Shown here: positions 1 to 15,959 of the stretch, piece after piece
How positions within the stretch are numbered: position 1 is the first letter of the stretch
How the letters are laid out: every line of letters starts with the position of its first letter
Source: Polynucleobacter sp. 78F-HAINBA
Lineage (GTDB): Bacteria > Pseudomonadota > Gammaproteobacteria > Burkholderiales > Burkholderiaceae
Reading direction: 5' to 3'
Assembly: GCF_018882325.1 (NCBI RefSeq)
Contig: NZ_JACVOQ010000008.1
Location: forward strand, 1-63,355
DNA: 63,355 bases
The notes under the pieces: model-generated
What the model was told of the DNA's origin: nothing
Database searches by the model: none
Seen by the model: only the letters and a program-made list of their open reading frames with translations
Translations under genes and position numbers: made by a program

Positions 1-108
1 GATTACATCGAAATGTTTTACAACCCGGTTAGACGCCATAGCTACAACAATGGGCTTTCTCCGGTAAGATTTGAACAGCAGTACCAAGCGAGGTTGGGAA
101 GTGTCTAG
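1..108 (+). CDS. IS3-family transposase OrfB, C-terminal end (partial)
   Basis: Frame 1 is open from the first base to a TAG at 106-108 and encodes 35 residues beginning DYIEMFYNPVRRHS and ending QARLGSV. The pattern YI..FYN..R.H...NGLSPV.FE is the hallmark C-terminus of the IS3-family integrase-core (DDE) transposase, just after the catalytic glutamate region. The start, HTH part and DDE residues lie left of the window, so it is unknown whether the element is intact. It points toward groES, and read-through could enter the groES upstream region. Confidence 0.75.
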   Translation, partial: DYIEMFYNPVRRHSYNNGLSPVRFEQQYQARLGSV

Positions 109-126
109 GATATTGGTAGCGATTCA
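1..126 (+). mobile_element. Right end of an IS3-family insertion sequence (truncated by window edge)
   Basis: The transposase reading frame ends at 108. The next bases, read on the minus strand from 126, start TGAATCGC and continue into TAGACACT at 100, which resembles the terminal inverted repeat of IS3-group elements. The other terminal repeat lies outside the window, so the exact end and any target duplication cannot be confirmed. It differs from the IS at the right edge of the window, so the two do not form an obvious composite transposon. Confidence 0.5.
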
Positions 127-380
127 AATCTCTATCTTCTTTAATTCTGAAATTGTAATTAAATGAGTTCAGTTACTAGAATTGCAGTGACTAGTTCTGG
201 CCGATTTCTGCCCCATAGGAACCCCGAATATCCCATTTTGAATAACTGCAATTGAACGAAAAACGGCCTGTACCTAATTAACCGTTGTCATGACTTTGGT
301 TACTGACGGCATTATTTACAGAAAAATTAGATAACTTCCCTCAATAAATATTCGCCTATATTTAATGTCAAAATTTGTAG

Positions 381-404
381 AAAAATCATATCTCTATGAT
401 TTTT
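381..404. repeat. Perfect inverted repeat, possible weak bidirectional terminator
   Basis: AAAAATCATA (381-390) and TATGATTTTT (395-404) are perfect complements around a 4-base loop TCTC. The T-run on one arm and A-run on the other would let it act as a weak intrinsic terminator in either direction, perhaps insulating groESL from transcription entering from the IS. The stem has few G-C pairs, so its stability is doubtful. Confidence 0.4.
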
Positions 405-415
405 ATGGATTTCTC

Positions 416-445
416 AGTTCAATCACGGGTATCCAGAGTTCAATC
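416..445. repeat. Direct repeat pair upstream of the groES promoter
   Basis: AGTTCAATC occurs at 416-424 and again at 437-445, a 21-bp period that is two helical turns. It lies 24 bp before the -35 element of the groES promoter, so it could be a two-site activator or repressor target. No known motif was recognised. Confidence 0.3.
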
Positions 446-468
446 CTTAAGAAACTCCAACATTTGCC

Positions 469-499
469 CTTGAAATCCCTGGAATCAGACCTATATAAT
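469..499 (+). promoter_or_regulatory. groESL promoter, overlapping sigma70 and sigma32-type elements
   Basis: CTTGAAA at 469-475 fits a sigma32 -35 element. With a 13-bp spacer it is followed by ACCTATAT at 489-496, a partial match to the sigma32 -10 consensus CCCCATNT. The same bases also give TTGAAA (470-475), an 18-bp spacer and a perfect TATAAT (494-499) for sigma70. A start near 506 would leave a leader of about 128 nt before groES. The CIRCE operator begins on the last base of the -10. Confidence 0.75.
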
Positions 500-525
500 C
501 AGCACTCCCTACACGCGAGTGCTAA
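499..525 (+). promoter_or_regulatory. CIRCE operator (HrcA binding site)
   Basis: Half-sites TCAGCACTC (499-507) and GAGTGCTAA (517-525) flank a 9-bp spacer. This matches the CIRCE consensus TTAGCACTC-N9-GAGTGCTAA at 17 of 18 positions. It covers the predicted transcription start, so bound HrcA would block initiation. The repressor gene hrcA lies in this same window at 38321-39343. I found no second CIRCE elsewhere in the window. Confidence 0.93.
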
Positions 526-634
526 AACAGGCTTATTCAGCTGAAAAGCTTGTTGCCTTCGTGTTAAGAGATTGCAACACATTGATTTATATTAGTTTTT
601 TAATTAGTTAACACTTACTAACATAGGAGAAGGA

Positions 635-925
635 ATGAATCTGCGTCCTTTACATGATCGCGTAATCATTAAACGTTTAGATCAAGAATCAAAAACTGCC
701 TCTGGAATCATCATTCCGGATGCTGCTGCTGAAAAGCCGGACCAAGGCGAAGTATTGGCAGTTGGCCCAGGCAAACGTGATGACAGCGGTAAGTTGAATG
801 CACCAGACGTCAAAGTTGGCGATCGCGTGTTATTTGGCAAATATGCAGGTCAAACAGTTAAGGTCGGCAGCGACGAACTTCTCGTAATGCGCGAAGAAGA
901 CATCATGGCTGTTGTACAGAAGTAA
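635..925 (+). CDS. groES: Co-chaperonin GroES
   Basis: This is the cytoplasmic heptameric lid of the GroEL chaperonin, which closes the folding chamber and modulates its ATPase cycle. The 96-residue length is standard. It opens [10 protein letters not shown], carries the mobile-loop segment [11 protein letters not shown] at about residues 18-28 that docks on GroEL, and ends in EEDIMAVV. The start codon follows a strong AGGAGAAGGA ribosome-binding site. groEL begins 26 bp downstream, so the two form one operon under the CIRCE/sigma32-type promoter at 469-525. Nothing is unusual in the protein. Confidence 0.98.
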   Translation: MNLRPLHDRVIIKRLDQESKTASGIIIPDAAAEKPDQGEVLAVGPGKRDDSGKLNAPDVKVGDRVLFGKYAGQTVKVGSDELLVMREEDIMAVVQK

Positions 926-936
926 TCGGTACCTAA

Positions 937-2604
<1,668 letters not shown>

Positions 2605-2642
2605 TGGCCGTAAATTTCCTCAGCTATCAAGCTGTAGAAACT

Positions 2643-2677
2643 AAAACGCCTAGTTCAAAAGACTAGGCGTTTTTTTA
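2643..2677 (+). terminator. Intrinsic terminator of groESL
   Basis: CGCCTAGT (2647-2654) pairs with ACTAGGCG (2662-2669) around a 7-base loop, flanked by an A-run before and seven Ts after. It sits 39 bp past the groEL stop codon. Confidence 0.92.
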
Positions 2678-2706
2678 TTGATATATAGACCACAAACTTT
2701 AGACAT

Positions 2707-2731
2707 TAAAAAACCGCCCGAAGGCGGTTAT
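2707..2731 (-). terminator. Intrinsic terminator of the pnt operon
   Basis: On the minus strand AACCGCC and GGCGGTT pair around a TTCG tetraloop and are followed by a T-run (A-run on plus at 2708-2713). It lies 27 bp past the pntB stop codon. The plus-strand A/T flanks suggest it may also stop any groESL read-through. Confidence 0.9.
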
Positions 2732-2757
2732 TTATTTGTAGCTGGTTAGATCGATCT

Positions 2758-4125
2758 TTAAGAAACTGATTTCACCATGTCTTCAACCACTTTCTTCGCA
2801 TCACCGAAGACCATCATGGTTTTGTCCATGTAGAAGAGTTCGTTATCTAGGCCGGCATAACCAGCTGCCATCGAACGCTTGTTCACGATGATTGTCTTAG
2901 CTTTGAATGCTTCTAGAATTGGCATGCCGAAGATTGGGCTACCCGGTGTACGTGCAGCAGGGTTCACCACGTCGTTCGCACCCAGCACAAGCACTACGTC
3001 AGCCTGACCAAAATCACTATTGATGTCTTCCATCTCAAATACCTGATCGTATGGAACTTCAGCTTCAGCCAAGAGAACGTTCATGTGTCCAGGCATACGA
3101 CCTGCCACTGGGTGAATCGCATACTTCACGGTTACGCCATGGTGGGTGAGCTTCTCTGTTAATTCTTTCAGAGCGTGTTGAGCACGGGCAACTGCCAAGC
3201 CGTAGCCAGGAACAATCACAACGGTGTCCGCATTCTCCATGAGGAAAGCTGCGTCTTCTGGGGAGCCAGTTTTGTAGTTCTTTGGACCGCCGTCATCAGC
3301 GCCACCAGCAGAAGCTTCAGCACCAAAGCCACCTAGCAATACCGCCAAGATGGAACGGTTCATCGCTTTACACATAATGTAAGACAGAATTGCACCAGAA
3401 GAGCCTACGCAAGCACCAGCAATAATCAATACTGGGTTGTTCAATGTGAAGCCAATACCTGCAGCCGCCCAACCAGAGTAGCTATTGAGCATGGATACAA
3501 CGACTGGCATATCTGCGCCACCGATTGGGATGATCAAAGTCACACCCAATACCAAGGCGATCGCACACATTACTAAGAATGCTTCGTGGCTTCCTGTCAT
3601 GAAGTACATGACGCCACCAGAAACCATACCAATAGCAAGAACGAGGTTGAGTAAATGTTGGCCAGCAAATGTCACTGGCTTACCGCTAACCTTGCCGGAT
3701 AGTTTTCCGAATGCAATAACGGAGGCAGTAAAGGTAATTGCACCAATAAATGCGCCAATAAAGAGCTCAATCTTTTGCGCGCCAGTATGGTCATGCGCTG
3801 GATTGTAAACAGCTGCAATCGCAATCAATACTGCTGACAAACCAACAAAGGAGTGCATGAGCGCTACGAGCTCAGGCATCTTGGTCATCTGTACACGCTT
3901 AGCTGCGAGTGTTCCAATGATGGCGCCGCCAACAATTGCACCAATGATCAATGAGAAAACTGGCTTAAAGTCAGGAATCATGAAGGTGGTGATCACGGCA
4001 AGCAACATGCCGATCATGCCAAAGGTGTTGCCTTGACGTGAGGTTGTTGGTGATGACAATCCACGCAAGGCGAGGATGAATAGCACCGATGAAATGAGAT
4101 AGGAAATCGCGGTTATGTTTGACAT
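2758..4125 (-). CDS. pntB: NAD(P) transhydrogenase subunit beta
   Basis: PntB forms half of the proton-translocating transhydrogenase of the inner membrane, which uses the proton motive force to reduce NADP+ with NADH. The 455-residue protein has the N-terminal multi-helix membrane domain (dII) to about residue 260. The C-terminal NADP-binding domain III follows, marked by VIVPGYGLAVARAQ and the later DVVLVLGANDVVNPAA segment. It is the last gene of pntAa-pntAb-pntB and starts 32 bp after pntAb. An intrinsic terminator follows. Confidence 0.97.
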   Translation of the reverse strand: MSNITAISYLISSVLFILALRGLSSPTTSRQGNTFGMIGMLLAVITTFMIPDFKPVFSLIIGAIVGGAIIGTLAAKRVQMTKMPELVALMHSFVGLSAVLIAIAAVYNPAHDHTGAQKIELFIGAFIGAITFTASVIAFGKLSGKVSGKPVTFAGQHLLNLVLAIGMVSGGVMYFMTGSHEAFLVMCAIALVLGVTLIIPIGGADMPVVVSMLNSYSGWAAAGIGFTLNNPVLIIAGACVGSSGAILSYIMCKAMNRSILAVLLGGFGAEASAGGADDGGPKNYKTGSPEDAAFLMENADTVVIVPGYGLAVARAQHALKELTEKLTHHGVTVKYAIHPVAGRMPGHMNVLLAEAEVPYDQVFEMEDINSDFGQADVVLVLGANDVVNPAARTPGSPIFGMPILEAFKAKTIIVNKRSMAAGYAGLDNELFYMDKTMMVFGDAKKVVEDMVKSVS

Positions 4126-4157
4126 TATTGTGGTCTCTATAAGATCTTGTTCTAGTT

Positions 4158-4496
4158 TTATTTAGTTCCAGCCGCATCAGCCTTTGGGGCTTTTTTCTTG
4201 AACATCTCAAGCATGCGACGGGTGACCATAAAGCCACCAAAAATATTGATTGATGCTAAGAAAACTGCCACTGCTCCAATGATGCTGGTGAGGGTGATCT
4301 CATCGCCACCAATTACTTCAGTTTGAAGTAGGGCGCCAACAATAATGATTCCAGAAATAGCATTAGTAACCGCCATGAGTGGAGTATGCAGTGCAGGTGT
4401 CACATTCCAAACTACGTGGTAGCCAACAAAAATGGCCAATACAAACACGGTGATGTTTTGGACTGTGAGGATGCTTTGAAACGCAGCGAGATCCAT
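4158..4496 (-). CDS. pntAb: NAD(P) transhydrogenase subunit alpha part 2 (membrane segment)
   Basis: This 112-residue protein corresponds to the C-terminal membrane portion of E. coli PntA, here a separate polypeptide as in many alpha- and betaproteobacteria. It has about three hydrophobic helices, including [20 protein letters not shown] and the [10 protein letters not shown] segment, and ends in a lysine-rich tail. It must assemble with the soluble NAD-binding PntAa and with PntB. It lies 24 bp downstream of pntAa in the same transcript. Confidence 0.95.
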   Translation of the reverse strand: MDLAAFQSILTVQNITVFVLAIFVGYHVVWNVTPALHTPLMAVTNAISGIIIVGALLQTEVIGGDEITLTSIIGAVAVFLASINIFGGFMVTRRMLEMFKKKAPKADAAGTK

Positions 4497-4520
4497 GATG
4501 TTTCCTTTGAAAATTCTTTA

Positions 4521-5651
4521 TTAGTTTTTACGGACGGCTTGGCCATCACGACACATGAGGCATGCACTTACGATGTCATCATCAGCTGGGATAACTAGCT
4601 TCGCTTCTGCATCAACGATGAGTTTCATGAAGTCGAGCAAGTTGCGTGCGTAGAGGGCGGAGGCATCTGCAGCCACCATGCTTGCAAGGTTGGTGTAACC
4701 AATGATCTTCACACCATTCTTTTCAACAATCTTGTCTGCCTCTGTCAAAGGACAGTTACCTGAACCGTTATCGCCACGACCAGCTGCTAAGTCGATCACG
4801 ATGGAGCCCGGTTTCATGTTGGCAACGGTGTCGCTGTGCAATAAGACTGGCGGCTTGCGACCTGGAATCAAGGCGGTAGTAATCACGATGTCAGCTTGTT
4901 GAACACGCTCTGCAACTAAGGCTGCTTGACGTTTCATCCAAGCTTCTGGCATTGGACGGGCGTAGCCGCCAACACCTTGAGCGATTTCACGCTCTTCATC
5001 TGTTTCATAAGGCACGTCAACAAACTTGGCGCCGAGGGATTCAATTTGCTCTTTGGCAGCAGGGCGCACATCAGACGCTTCGATGACGGCGCCTAAACGC
5101 TTCGCAGTTGCAATAGCTTGCAGGCCGGCAACACCAGCACCCAAGATCAGTACACGCGCTGCTTTAACGGTTCCTGCTGCAGTCATGAGCATGGGCATAA
5201 AGCGTTGGTATTCATTTGCACCAACCATCACCGCTTTGTAGCCAGCGATGTTGGCTTGTGAAGACAAGACGTCCATGCTTTGTGCGCGAGTAGTGCGAGG
5301 GGCAGCCTCTAATGAGAATGCAGTCACACCTTGTGCAGCCATAGCAGCAATATTGTCGTTATCAAATGGATCGAGCATGCCAAGGAGCACGCTGCCGGAT
5401 TTAATTTGCTTGAGCTCTGCAGCTTCAGGCGCGCGTACCTTGAGAACGATCTCCGCCCCAAAGGCATCAACTGCGCTACCAATCGTTGCACCAACTGCTT
5501 CATAAGCAGAATCAGGTTGGCTGGCTTTAACGCCCGCATCTTTTTGAATAACGACTGTGTGGCCTTGGCCAATCAGTTTCTTTACGGTTTCTGGTGTCGC
5601 GGCAACACGAGTTTCCCCGGGTCTGATTTCCAGCGGTACGCCTATGCGCAT
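4521..5651 (-). CDS. pntAa: NAD(P) transhydrogenase subunit alpha part 1 (NAD-binding)
   Basis: This is the soluble domain I of proton-translocating transhydrogenase, which binds NAD(H). It is 376 residues and related to alanine dehydrogenase. Family features are MRIGVPLEIRPGETRVA at the start, RAQSMDVLSSQAN near residues 122-134, and the Rossmann motif GAGVAG at 171-176. It is the first gene of the pnt operon. A GGAGA ribosome-binding site lies about 7 bp before the ATG. The short palindromic AT repeat at 5694-5722 separates it from mnmA, which points the other way. Confidence 0.96.
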   Translation of the reverse strand: MRIGVPLEIRPGETRVAATPETVKKLIGQGHTVVIQKDAGVKASQPDSAYEAVGATIGSAVDAFGAEIVLKVRAPEAAELKQIKSGSVLLGMLDPFDNDNIAAMAAQGVTAFSLEAAPRTTRAQSMDVLSSQANIAGYKAVMVGANEYQRFMPMLMTAAGTVKAARVLILGAGVAGLQAIATAKRLGAVIEASDVRPAAKEQIESLGAKFVDVPYETDEEREIAQGVGGYARPMPEAWMKRQAALVAERVQQADIVITTALIPGRKPPVLLHSDTVANMKPGSIVIDLAAGRGDNGSGNCPLTEADKIVEKNGVKIIGYTNLASMVAADASALYARNLLDFMKLIVDAEAKLVIPADDDIVSACLMCRDGQAVRKN

Positions 5652-5693
5652 GGCATGTCTCCAAATGCTAATGTTTCAAAAAATCTATTTTAG

Positions 5694-5722
5694 GTATATA
5701 TACGCGAATACACATATATATG
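5694..5722. repeat. AT-rich imperfect inverted repeat between pntAa and mnmA
   Basis: Two alternating TA runs (about 5695-5701 and 5714-5721) flank a short non-repetitive centre, forming an AT-rich element able to extrude as a hairpin or cruciform. It lies in the control region of two divergent genes. Its function is unknown; it may simply be promoter-associated AT-rich DNA. Confidence 0.35.
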
Positions 5723-5827
5723 CATACCCTTATGTTTTATCCCGCCTCATTTCAGCTATTGAGGCTAACTTGAGTTAAGGCTTCTACAATGGGGTTTTTA
5801 GTTTATATTGAATTCTCGCATTTTTTG

Positions 5828-6943
5828 ATGATCCCGCTCAATTCTTCCGCAATACCAGCCTCAAAACCATCCAAAGTCGTCGTTGGCATGTCTGGAGGGG
5901 TGGATTCGTCGGTAGCAGCCTGGATGCTCAAGCAGCAAGGCTATGAAGTAATTGGCCTTTTCATGAAAAATTGGGAAGATGACGATAGCGATGAGTATTG
6001 CTCCGCACGCCAGGATTGGTTGGATGTTGTGTCTGTAGCGGACATGATTGGCATTGATGTTGAAGCGGTCAATTTCGCTGCTGAGTATCGCGAGCGTGTT
6101 TTTGCTGAGTTCTTGCGAGAATATGCTGCTGGCAGGACGCCAAATCCCGATGTTTTGTGCAATGCAGAAATTAAGTTCAAAGCCTTTTTAGATCACGCCA
6201 TGAGTTTGGGCGCAGATGCCATCGCCACCGGCCACTATGCGCGGGTTCGGCATGAAGGCGGTCAAGTGCAATTATTAAAGGCAGTGGACGCCAGTAAAGA
6301 TCAAAGTTATTTCTTGCACCGCTTAAGCCAAAGCCAATTAGCAAATGTACTTTTTCCTTTGGGAGAGATTCCAAAAACAGAAGTGCGCAAGATTGCTGAG
6401 CAAATTGGCCTGCACAATGCGCGTAAAAAAGATTCCACCGGTATTTGCTTTATTGGTGAACGCCCTTTCCGAGAATTCCTAAACCGCTACCTGCCACGTA
6501 CTCCAGGCCCTATCAAAACGCCTGAAGGTAAAACGGTTGGAGAGCATATGGGGCTTGCTTTCTTTACCCTGGGGCAGCGTAAAGGCATTGGCCTAGGCGG
6601 TAGTCAAGATGGCAATGGTGATGCTTGGTATGTGGCCCGTAAAGACGTAGCGAACAACACTTTGTATGTTGCTCAAGGTCACGAGCACCCATGGTTACTG
6701 GCTAATCAGCTTTCTGCAATTGATGCCAGTTGGGTCGCAGGCTCCGCACCCACCCCAGGACAATATTCAGCAAAAACCCGTTATCGCCAATCAGACTCTG
6801 CGTGCTCACTTGCGGCAGGATTGGAAGGGCCTCTCAGTTTTGAGCTGGCTTTCCCGGAGGCCCAGTGGGCAGTCACCCCGGGTCAGTCTGCCGTTTTGTA
6901 CGACGGTGATATTTGCTTAGGCGGCGGAATTATTTCCACCTAA
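5828..6943 (+). CDS. mnmA: tRNA-specific 2-thiouridylase MnmA
   Basis: MnmA adenylates and thiolates U34 of Lys, Glu and Gln tRNAs to make 2-thiouridine, taking sulfur from a TusE-type relay. From the chosen start the protein is 371 residues. It has the PP-loop SGGVDSS at 22-28, catalytic Cys111 in NPDVLCN and Cys207 in [12 protein letters not shown], and a C-terminal beta-barrel domain. The frame also opens at 5789, but that would add 13 hydrophobic residues unlike the family, so MIPLNSS at 5828 is preferred. Neither candidate has a good ribosome-binding site. It converges with the GST gene, with 4 bp between stops. Confidence 0.95.
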   Translation: MIPLNSSAIPASKPSKVVVGMSGGVDSSVAAWMLKQQGYEVIGLFMKNWEDDDSDEYCSARQDWLDVVSVADMIGIDVEAVNFAAEYRERVFAEFLREYAAGRTPNPDVLCNAEIKFKAFLDHAMSLGADAIATGHYARVRHEGGQVQLLKAVDASKDQSYFLHRLSQSQLANVLFPLGEIPKTEVRKIAEQIGLHNARKKDSTGICFIGERPFREFLNRYLPRTPGPIKTPEGKTVGEHMGLAFFTLGQRKGIGLGGSQDGNGDAWYVARKDVANNTLYVAQGHEHPWLLANQLSAIDASWVAGSAPTPGQYSAKTRYRQSDSACSLAAGLEGPLSFELAFPEAQWAVTPGQSAVLYDGDICLGGGIIST

Positions 6944-6947
6944 GGAT

Positions 6948-10415
<3,468 letters not shown>

Positions 10416-10426
10416 GTAATTAAAGC

Positions 10427-11401
10427 TTAAACCTGTGCCCCAAAGTTTGGGTCATCATTGCGGCCTGTGTCTTCAGGCTTGCGTTCACCTTTAACCAAAT
10501 CCTCGCGGGTCACTCCAAGCCACATCGCTAGAGCCGCTGCCACGAACACTGAAGAGTAAATACCGAACAAGATACCAATGGTGAGTGCCAGGGCAAAGTA
10601 GAAGAGGGTAGGGCCACCAAAAATCAACATAGCCAAAACCATCATCTCAGTACTACCGTGAGTAATCACGGTACGGCTGATTGTGCTGGTAATCGCATTG
10701 TCAATAATCTCGCGGGTATTCATCTTGCGGTATTTGCGGAAGTTCTCGCGAATACGGTCAAAGATCACCACGGACTCGTTTACTGAGTAGCCTAATACGG
10801 CTAGTACAGCCGCCAATACGGAGAGTGAGAACTCCCACTGGAAGAAGGCAAAGAAGCCAAGAATGATCACAATGTCATGCAAGTTCGCAATGATGCCGGC
10901 GACAGCAAATTTCCACTCAAAGCGGAAAGAGAGGTAAACAACAATGCCGATGATCACAAATAGCAGAGCCATCAATCCGTCTATTGCCAGCTCACGCCCA
11001 ACCTGTGGGCCTACGAACTCAACACGTTGCAACTTCACGCCGGAAGTTGCTGGTTCAAGCGCCTTCATCACTGCTGCACTTTGATCTGCAGAGGAAATCA
11101 TTTTTCCTTCAGCATCTTTTTGTAGCGGCAGGCGAATCATTACATCGCGTGAGCTACCAAAGTTCTGAATTTGGGTATCGGCGTAACCTAATTTTTCTAC
11201 ATTTGACCTAATGGAATCTAAAGGGGCTGTCTGGGGGTAAGAAACCTCCATCACCGTACCACCTGTGAATTCGATCGATAGATGCAGTCCGTTATGCCAG
11301 AGGAAGAAAACAGCAGCTAAGAAGGTGATTAGAGAAACCGCGTTGAGCGCCAATGCATGGCGCATAAAGGGAATATCTTTTTTGATCCGGAAAAATTCCA
11401 T
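10427..11401 (-). CDS. secF: Protein translocase subunit SecF
   Basis: SecF is an inner-membrane partner of SecD that uses the proton motive force to pull exported proteins through SecYEG. The 324 residues include a first membrane helix near residue 20, a periplasmic domain with the FTGGTVMEV segment, and five C-terminal helices. The helices contain VLGYSVNESVVIFDRIREN and the SRTVITHGSTE motif. It is the last gene of queA-tgt-yajC-secD-secF and starts 3 bp after the secD stop codon. It converges with waaA across 11 bp, with no obvious terminator. Confidence 0.97.
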   Translation of the reverse strand: MEFFRIKKDIPFMRHALALNAVSLITFLAAVFFLWHNGLHLSIEFTGGTVMEVSYPQTAPLDSIRSNVEKLGYADTQIQNFGSSRDVMIRLPLQKDAEGKMISSADQSAAVMKALEPATSGVKLQRVEFVGPQVGRELAIDGLMALLFVIIGIVVYLSFRFEWKFAVAGIIANLHDIVIILGFFAFFQWEFSLSVLAAVLAVLGYSVNESVVIFDRIRENFRKYRKMNTREIIDNAITSTISRTVITHGSTEMMVLAMLIFGGPTLFYFALALTIGILFGIYSSVFVAAALAMWLGVTREDLVKGERKPEDTGRNDDPNFGAQV

Positions 11402-11404
11402 GAC

Positions 11405-13264
11405 TTATTTCTCCTGTGGGCGCCAAACTTGGCCGATAGCGAGTTTCTGAACTTTTTTACCTCTGCCGTACCAGAGGTTAACCAGGCCACGTGAGAAAAA
11501 GACTGCTGAAAACATTGAAGTCAAAATACCAAGGCAATGCACTACCGCGAAGCCTTTGATTGGGCCGGAGCCGAATGCGAGCAATGCAAGACCAGCAATT
11601 AAGGTGGTGACGTTTGAATCCAAGATGGTTGCCCAGGCTTTATCAAAGCCAACAGCGATCGCCGTTTGTGGAGCCGCGCCATTGCGCAACTCCTCACGAA
11701 TACGTTCGTTAATCAAGACGTTGGAGTCAATCGCCATACCCAGTGCCAGGGCCATCGCAGCAATACCTGGCAGGGTTAAGGTGGCTTGCAGCATCGACAA
11801 CACAGAAATCAATAGTAGCAAGTTCACTGCCAGAGCTACCACTGAGAAGGTGCCAAACAATAGGTAGTAGGCAATCATGAAGACGGAGATGGCTGCAAAA
11901 CCAATAATGAGGGATTTAAAACCTTTCTCAATATTTTCTGCGCCAAGGCTTGGTCCAATTGTGCGCTCTTCAATGATTTCCATTGGAGCCGCCAGTGAGC
12001 CTGCGCGCAACAAGAGGGCTAAGTCATTTGCACTCTCGGTAGTTGGTTGACCAGTGATCTGGAATTTAGAGCCGAACTCACCTTGAATCGTAGCAATCGT
12101 GAGAACCTCACCTTTGCCTTTTTCAAACAAGATCATGCCCATTGGCTTGCCAATGTTTTCACGAGTTACTTCTTGCATCACGCGACCACCAGCGGCATCC
12201 AAGGAGATGTTGACAGCAGGACGTTGGTTTTGATCAAAGCCGGCGCTTGCATCGGTAATGCGATCACCACTGAAAATGACGGATTTTTTGAATACACCTT
12301 GGCGAGTTTCGCCAAAGCGGAATACATCCATGCCTGGCGGTGGAGTCTCACCAATAGCAATCGTAGAAACAATGGGGTCAGCTAGTCTGGATTCAAGAGT
12401 TGCGGTACGACCAATAATGTCTTTGGCGCGTGCAGTATCTTGTACGCCTGGTAACTGAACAACAATACGTTCAGCGCCTTGCTGTTGAATCACTGGTTCT
12501 TTAACTGCCAATTCATTCACGCGCTTATTGAGAGTGACGATATTTTGCTTGACTGCGTTATCTTGAATTTCTTTCAAGGCAGTAGGTTTAAATTCACCAA
12601 CTAACTTAGGAGACAGGCCGGTAGGCTTAATTTGCCAAATGAGCTCAGGCTGGCTGGTCATCAATACAGAACGCGCCTTCTCTGCGTCCTCAATACTGCC
12701 GAAAGTCAAAGTGATGGAGTCTGATCCACGCTCAATACCTTGCTGGCGAATCGATTTGTCGCGTAACTGGCTGCGAATATCGGTTGCCAAAGAAGTTACC
12801 TTCTTTTGAACTGCGCCCTTCATATCTACTTGCAGCAAGAAGTAAACGCCGCCACGTAAATCAAGGCCGAGTGGCATTGGTAATGCATTAAGCGTATTCA
12901 ACCAGCTCGGAGTATTGGAGAGTAGGTTTAATGCAACTGTGAAATTAGGTTCGTTTTGATCGATATTCAATTTTTGTTGCAGCAAATCGCGGGCGCGCAA
13001 TTGAATGTCGGTATTGTTAAAACGAATTTTGATTGAACCTACATTGCCTGCGGACTCAAAGAAGATGCCGGTATTGCTGATGTTGTCATCAGTCAGAATC
13101 TTTTCGACTCGAGACTGTGTCGCCAAATCAACCTTGATGGTTGGTTTGGCGGACGAGACTTGAACCGCTGGCGCCTCACCGTAGAAATTGGGTAATGAAT
13201 ATAGTCCTCCAATTAATAAAGCAAATAGGATGACTATGTATTTCCAGAGAGGGTAGCGATTCAT
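11405..13264 (-). CDS. secD: Protein translocase subunit SecD
   Basis: SecD is a proton-driven RND-like membrane protein that assists late steps of Sec export from the periplasmic side. At 619 residues it is near the E. coli length. It has an N-terminal helix (YIVILFALLIGGLYSLPNF), the large periplasmic P1 domain, LGLDLRGGVYFLLQVD, the IGPSLGAENIEKG motif and the transmembrane ALGMAIDSNVLINERIREE segment. It lies between yajC and secF in the usual betaproteobacterial order. Confidence 0.98.
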   Translation of the reverse strand: MNRYPLWKYIVILFALLIGGLYSLPNFYGEAPAVQVSSAKPTIKVDLATQSRVEKILTDDNISNTGIFFESAGNVGSIKIRFNNTDIQLRARDLLQQKLNIDQNEPNFTVALNLLSNTPSWLNTLNALPMPLGLDLRGGVYFLLQVDMKGAVQKKVTSLATDIRSQLRDKSIRQQGIERGSDSITLTFGSIEDAEKARSVLMTSQPELIWQIKPTGLSPKLVGEFKPTALKEIQDNAVKQNIVTLNKRVNELAVKEPVIQQQGAERIVVQLPGVQDTARAKDIIGRTATLESRLADPIVSTIAIGETPPPGMDVFRFGETRQGVFKKSVIFSGDRITDASAGFDQNQRPAVNISLDAAGGRVMQEVTRENIGKPMGMILFEKGKGEVLTIATIQGEFGSKFQITGQPTTESANDLALLLRAGSLAAPMEIIEERTIGPSLGAENIEKGFKSLIIGFAAISVFMIAYYLLFGTFSVVALAVNLLLLISVLSMLQATLTLPGIAAMALALGMAIDSNVLINERIREELRNGAAPQTAIAVGFDKAWATILDSNVTTLIAGLALLAFGSGPIKGFAVVHCLGILTSMFSAVFFSRGLVNLWYGRGKKVQKLAIGQVWRPQEK

Positions 13265-13289
13265 ATTGAGATACTTTTAAACAAACGTA

Positions 13290-13616
13290 TTAAGCAGACT
13301 TCAGTGAGCCTTTTGGCAATACTGTTGTGATGGCGCCTTTTTGCATCTGCACTTCAGTGCCAGCAGAAATTTCAACAGTAACAACTTGATCTTTCAATGC
13401 AGTTACTTTGCCGATGATGCCGCCAACAGTCACTACTTCGTCGCCAACAGATAAAGACTCAAGCATTGCTTTAGTTTCTTTTTGGCGCTTCATTTGCGGG
13501 CGAATCATGATGAAGTACAGAACTGCAAACATCAAAATAAGGGGAAGGAAGCTCATCAAGCCACCAGAATCTGCACCCGCGGCTGGAGCCTGGGCAAAAG
13601 CGTTACTAATCCACAT
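13290..13616 (-). CDS. yajC: Preprotein translocase accessory subunit YajC
   Basis: YajC is a small single-span protein that joins SecDF at the SecYEG translocon. At 108 residues it shows one membrane helix (LMSFLPLILMFAVLYFIMI), the following cytoplasmic signature RPQMKRQKE, and the conserved domain with VGDEVVTVGGIIGKVT. A strong GGAGGT ribosome-binding site precedes the ATG. It starts 122 bp after tgt, so yajC-secD-secF may also have its own promoter in that gap. Confidence 0.97.
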   Translation of the reverse strand: MWISNAFAQAPAAGADSGGLMSFLPLILMFAVLYFIMIRPQMKRQKETKAMLESLSVGDEVVTVGGIIGKVTALKDQVVTVEISAGTEVQMQKGAITTVLPKGSLKSA

Positions 13617-13738
13617 ACAAAACCTCCATTAATTACCAATTGGAAACTGCTTCAGTTTTAGGCTTTTAAAGCGTAGCCGTAAACCCGCAATTCTAAACTG
13701 TATGGGGCTTTGAGGGCTGATTTACTGCCCTAGGGGTA

Positions 13739-15929
<2,191 letters not shown>

Positions 15930-15959
15930 AGCATTACCATCAGGTATTGGATTTTAACG

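Larger units (their letters stand above)
127..468. other. Gene-free AT-rich region upstream of groESL
   Basis: No reading frame with a recognisable product and no tRNA-like fold was seen here. The region holds a 10-bp perfect AT-rich inverted repeat (381-404) and a pair of 9-bp direct repeats (416-424 and 437-445). The part nearest the IS end (about 127-330) shows nothing I can name; it may be ancestral intergenic DNA or decayed sequence brought by the insertion. Confidence 0.5.

Noticed and set aside
5789..5827. Upstream ATG giving a 13-residue hydrophobic extension of MnmA
   Set aside because: The extension does not match the family N-terminus and has no ribosome-binding site; the ATG at 5828 fits the usual length.
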